From an uncultured Pirellulaceae bacterium (GTDB lineage Bacteria; Planctomycetota; Planctomycetia; Pirellulales; Pirellulaceae): 64,000 bases of DNA. This document shows positions 62,678 through 64,000 of this stretch, piece by piece. Each line of letters starts with the position of its first letter. Position 1 is the first letter of the stretch. The notes under the pieces are model-generated. The model was not told the origin of the DNA. It searched no databases and saw only the letters and a program-made list of their open reading frames with translations. A program made the position numbers and the translations under genes. Location: the NCBI GenBank assembly GCA_937967505.1, contig CALCJM010000132.1, positions 1-64,000 on the forward strand, in the 5' to 3' direction.

Positions 62678-63286
62678 ATGAGAATTTCCCTATCGCTTTT
62701 TCCAATTGCCTGCTTGTCATTTGCGATTTTGTTCGTGCCAAGCTATGAGGCTATCGGCCAAAATCCAATTCAGATCACGAGCAACACCAATGTTCTCGCA
62801 GGTAACACAGCGAATCAGGCAGTCGCTCTGTCTCTTAGCGGCACTGCTCAGACTCGGGCAGTCAATGTCTTTGCTGAGTTCGACCAGTTAGCGGGCGTTA
62901 ACCCCGGTATCACCTCGGCTGATATTCTGACCGGGACAGTATTTGGTTCCGTTGCCAATACCGGAGCATTCGACCTCGGAACTTCCCCCAACCGCGGCCT
63001 CGGGGTGTCTGTTTCGACCCAGTCCGGAACCGTTGCGACAGACGGGCTGCTGGTTACTTTCCTGGTTGATACGACAGGAATTTCTGATGGCGACTTCACA
63101 CTTAATCTGAATCCTGTCGCATTGGGAGACACTGAATTCATCAACGCATCTGGTGTGGATGTGATTCCGTTCGATTTCTCGAACAATGTCTTCACCGTCA
63201 GTACCTCAGTCGTTCCCGAACCTTCGTCGTTCTGTCTTTTGAGCGGTATCTTTGGCCTAATGGCGGTGCGTAGACGGCGGGTTTGA
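62678..63286 (+). CDS. PEP-CTERM protein, cohesin-like body
   Basis: This 202-residue exported protein has a signal peptide (MRISLSLFPIACLSFAILFVPSYEAIG). The beta-rich body, TRAVNVFAEFDQLAGVNPGITSADIL...FLVDTTGISDGDFTLNL, is reminiscent of cohesin-like folds. It ends in the PEP-CTERM sorting signal: VPEPSSFCLLSGIFGLMAVRRRRV, i.e. PEP, hydrophobic helix and basic tail. Proteins of this type are processed by exosortase at the outer side of the membrane. It follows the dockerin-bearing giant by 210 bp; a cohesin-dockerin partnership is attractive but only inference. Confidence 0.75.
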   Translation: MRISLSLFPIACLSFAILFVPSYEAIGQNPIQITSNTNVLAGNTANQAVALSLSGTAQTRAVNVFAEFDQLAGVNPGITSADILTGTVFGSVANTGAFDLGTSPNRGLGVSVSTQSGTVATDGLLVTFLVDTTGISDGDFTLNLNPVALGDTEFINASGVDVIPFDFSNNVFTVSTSVVPEPSSFCLLSGIFGLMAVRRRRV

Positions 63287-63494
63287 CAGGGGGGGAAACC
63301 GATCGGCATGCGGTTAAGGCCAACCATTAAGGCCAACCACCATCGTTGCGGGATGCACAGGCCGTGACGAAGCAATGCGTAACAACGGCCAAGTTCGACC
63401 GCATTAATGCTTAAGGCGTTCGGTGTTGTGGTTGTTGTGTTTTTGCCCTGCCGGGTTTACCAGCTTCAATTTCAATGCACAAATCAATGTGCAA

Positions 63495-63530
63495 CAAAAA
63501 ACGCCACGTCGTTAAACACGATGTGGCGTT
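63495..63530 (-). terminator. Terminator of the CHRD gene
   Basis: AACGCCAC and GTGGCGTT pair; in the minus direction the hairpin is followed by TTTTTT. It lies 25-60 bp after the stop codon of the minus-strand gene. Confidence 0.8.
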
Positions 63531-63553
63531 TCTCGTTTCCCCAGCTAAATGGT

Positions 63554-64000
63554 TTAGCTACGTCTGCGACGTGCTGCCAAGCCTGTCAGCGCGAGTCCAA
63601 TCAATATGCCTGTTGAAGGCTCCGGCACGGCTGACGCGGCGAGTGTGCCGCGAAGTTCTCCACCATTGAAACTGCCGCTGTGGATATTCAGATAGAGTTC
63701 TCCGTCGAGCAGGTCATCGACCAAGTCAAGGTTATTGGCAAATGAAACTGCCCCCGTGACGCGACCTGAGGTAGCACCGTCAGCGATTGCGGTGTTGGTG
63801 TTGGTGACCGCAGCGTCGGTGAACGAGTTCAGATTAAACACGATCCCACCAGTCTGGTTGAATGGATCGCCAGCAACGCCTGGAAGATGCAGGTGGATTC
63901 CACTGGCAGCGGCTGTAAGCAGCCCACCGCCAAGCCCCTCAAATTCGAAATCAAAGTTCAGCTGGTTGGTTTGCTGATTGAAAATCAGACCGGCACCTGC
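63554..64000 (-). CDS. CHRD-domain PEP-CTERM protein (5' part beyond right edge)
   Basis: The frame is open from the right edge to a stop at 63554, 148 residues, so the true start is outside the window. The sequence GIHLHLPGVAGDPFNQTGG...ELYLNIHSGSFNGGELRGTL is a CHRD domain, the chordin-like fold found in secreted bacterial proteins; the NIHS..GGELRG stretch is its signature. It ends with VPEPSTGILIGLALTGLAARRRRS, a PEP-CTERM sorting signal. The role is unknown, probably surface-associated. It is convergent with the preceding PEP-CTERM gene. Confidence 0.85.
   Translation of the reverse strand, partial: AGAGLIFNQQTNQLNFDFEFEGLGGGLLTAAASGIHLHLPGVAGDPFNQTGGIVFNLNSFTDAAVTNTNTAIADGATSGRVTGAVSFANNLDLVDDLLDGELYLNIHSGSFNGGELRGTLAASAVPEPSTGILIGLALTGLAARRRRS

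Overview
The window looks like a chromosomal segment of a planctomycete (Planctomycetota, probably a Rhodopirellula/Pirellula relative). Family knowledge applied to visible motifs supports this: a giant secreted protein with the planctomycete LEPRQLL-type leader and a dockerin-like repeat, PEP-CTERM proteins, a DUF1598 protein, a free-standing RNA polymerase alpha-CTD-like protein, an MFS-acyltransferase-AMP ligase fusion, and two genes of tetrahydromethanopterin/methanofuran C1 metabolism (ftr, mfnB) that planctomycetes share with archaea and methylotrophs. No rRNA, tRNA or CRISPR array was found.

Region 1-3.5 kb is accessory DNA. The 3' end of an IS transposase abuts a cassette array of the integron type: five attC-like imperfect palindromes of about 92 bp (654-745, 1161-1251, 1721-1812, 2171-2263, 2840-2931), all in minus orientation, each ending one short minus-strand cassette. 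Each complete cassette begins with bases complementary to the R'' arm of its own attC, the signature of cassette excision and integration. The array's 5' limit is at about 3476. No integrase gene lies in the window, so it is a CALIN-like array or the tail of a larger integron. The readable cassette genes are small multi-pass membrane proteins of no recognised family; one cassette may be non-coding.

3.8-21.4 kb: an HtrA protease-ispD pair (minus); a poorly coding stretch; a 1415-residue secreted VWA protein with glycine repeats; a flippase-like membrane protein; a FIST sensor protein; a Coa1-like protein; thiol peroxidase; a PAP2 phosphatase; a trpG/pabA-moeA pair; a DegT aminotransferase; and a secreted beta-helix protein. 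21.9-31.4 kb: a secretin-N-like protein, a DUF2089 regulator followed by a membrane TPR protein, a lone receiver, a Cys/Gly-rich secreted protein, PlsC, formylmethanofuran:H4MPT formyltransferase and a DUF1598 protein. 31.5-50.1 kb: an APP1-type phosphatase and the lipid-acylating fusion, a membrane protein, an HExxH/Cys-cluster protein, PcrA-type helicase, the alpha-CTD protein, two Tat components, a HIT protein plus ArnT-like glycosyltransferase, MfnB, RNase D, then tmk-holB.

50.2-64 kb: rpe is translationally coupled to a histidine-phosphatase-fold protein lacking both catalytic histidines. Then come a Pro-rich secreted protein, a caspase-like Sel1 protein, a membrane alpha/beta hydrolase, a 1732-residue G8/beta-helix/dockerin protein with four 162-bp tandem repeats, and two PEP-CTERM proteins, the second running off the right edge. 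The least explained part is the integron-like array and its orphan membrane-protein cassettes.
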